From assembly GCA_028287395.1 (NCBI GenBank), contig JAQBPR010000057.1, positions 1 to 41,954 on the forward strand: a stretch of 41,954 bases of DNA, given 5' to 3'. The position numbers and the translations under genes were made by a program. This document shows positions 41,644-41,954 of the stretch, piece by piece. The notes under the pieces are model-generated. The model saw only the letters and a program-made list of their open reading frames with translations. It made no database searches and was not told the origin of the DNA. Positions within the stretch are counted from its first letter, which is position 1. Every line of letters starts with the position of its first letter. The DNA comes from Bacilli bacterium (lineage in GTDB: Bacteria > Bacillota > Bacilli > Paenibacillales > NBRC-103111).

Positions 41644-41954
41644 ATGCAGTTTTTGTCCATTAAGCATATGGGTCTTCGTGAAAAACTGCTCGTTTTTTTC
41701 ATGCTTTTTATACCTGTGCCTATTATTACCGCAGGTATTTTCTTTTATATTAATTCGGAAAAATATGTAGAGGAGAGAATCCACAAGGATCTCCAAACAC
41801 TATCCTTGCTTAAGCAAAATGCGGATCGATTGCTAACCGGCTATGAAAGTCAATTGGTCAGCGTTTACGATCATGAAGATATTATTAAACAATTGAGCGA
41901 TAAGTCGGGAACCTTACCCGATGATACGATCAACCGGTATCTGCGTGATTTTGT
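41644..41954 (+). CDS. YesM-like sensor histidine kinase, N-terminal part (3' truncated by window edge)
   Basis: Open from ATG 41644 (AGAGGG ribosome site) to the window edge, at least 103 codons. The N-terminus has a membrane helix (LLVFFMLFIPVPIITAGIFFYI, about 15-36) followed by an extracytoplasmic helical region (KYVEERIHKDLQTLSLLKQNADRLLTGYESQLVSVYD), typical of the dCache-type sensor start of YesM-family kinases. These kinases pair with AraC-type response regulators (YesN) and control sugar ABC transporters in Bacillales. The catalytic part lies outside the window, so the family call is tentative. Confidence 0.65.
   Translation, partial: MQFLSIKHMGLREKLLVFFMLFIPVPIITAGIFFYINSEKYVEERIHKDLQTLSLLKQNADRLLTGYESQLVSVYDHEDIIKQLSDKSGTLPDDTINRYLRDF

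Overview
The window looks like chromosome from a low-to-moderate GC, Gram-positive, spore-forming member of the Paenibacillaceae (Paenibacillus or a close relative). The evidence is strong AGGAGG-type ribosome sites, frequent TTG/GTG starts, a YheC/YheD spore-coat-type gene, a KinB-like sensor kinase, a SigW-like sigma factor, a copper-amine-oxidase-stalk protein, DUF2512 and YcgQ/YcgR proteins, an OhrR regulator, and many sugar-utilisation operons. No rRNA, tRNA, CRISPR array or intact transposase was seen. The species cannot be fixed from the sequence alone.

Layout. (1) 1-4948: end of a sugar ABC-transporter operon (permease C-terminus, GH4 glycosidase, PfkB sugar kinase), then a structured leader and a secreted beta-helix/CBM6 protein. 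(2) 5334-9958: a secreted protein of unknown function, an ABC-2 ATPase/permease pair and an OmpR-type two-component system, all co-directional. (3) 9971-12188: an MmyB-type regulator divergent from a beta-ketoacyl-ACP synthase (FabF). (4) 12181-15204: a phosphoesterase-family lipoprotein and a YcgQ/YcgR permease pair. (5) 15385-17580: a decayed YheC/D gene, a small mobile-element-like relic, and a divergent XRE regulator / membrane-anchored PIN-domain pair. (6) 17677-24827: ECF sigma factor, DedA protein, KinB-like kinase, class 3 lipase, stalk-domain protein, gene fragment, ClpP-like protease, a candidate orphan small RNA, DUF2512 and an orphan membrane protein. (7) 24904-28842: a TPP-riboswitch-controlled thiamine/pyrimidine uptake operon (ThiY, thiamine-binding protein, ThiX, ThiZ, TatD hydrolase). 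(8) 28839-32100: a KTSC-like protein, a VOC protein, then a leftward peroxide-defence operon gpx-ohrR-trxB-trxA with a recognisable OhrR operator. (9) 32378-36949: a lipoprotein and a sugar operon of two Gfo/Idh/MocA dehydrogenases, an AraC regulator and a TIM-barrel epimerase. (10) 37040-41954: LacI regulator under a 40-bp palindrome, FucI isomerase, AraB-type kinase and the start of a YesM-like sensor kinase.

How it works together. Three sugar loci (two at the edges, one at 33-37 kb) suggest a plant- or soil-polysaccharide lifestyle. FucI plus an AraB-type ribulokinase, with no aldolase in view, suggests D-arabinose to D-ribulose to D-ribulose 5-phosphate. The gpx-ohrR-trxB-trxA operon holds a thioredoxin-dependent peroxidase, its reducing system and its peroxide sensor in one transcript. 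The least explained items are the XRE/PIN pair with repeated operators, the orphan RNA at 23.5-23.8 kb, and the leader upstream of the beta-helix gene.
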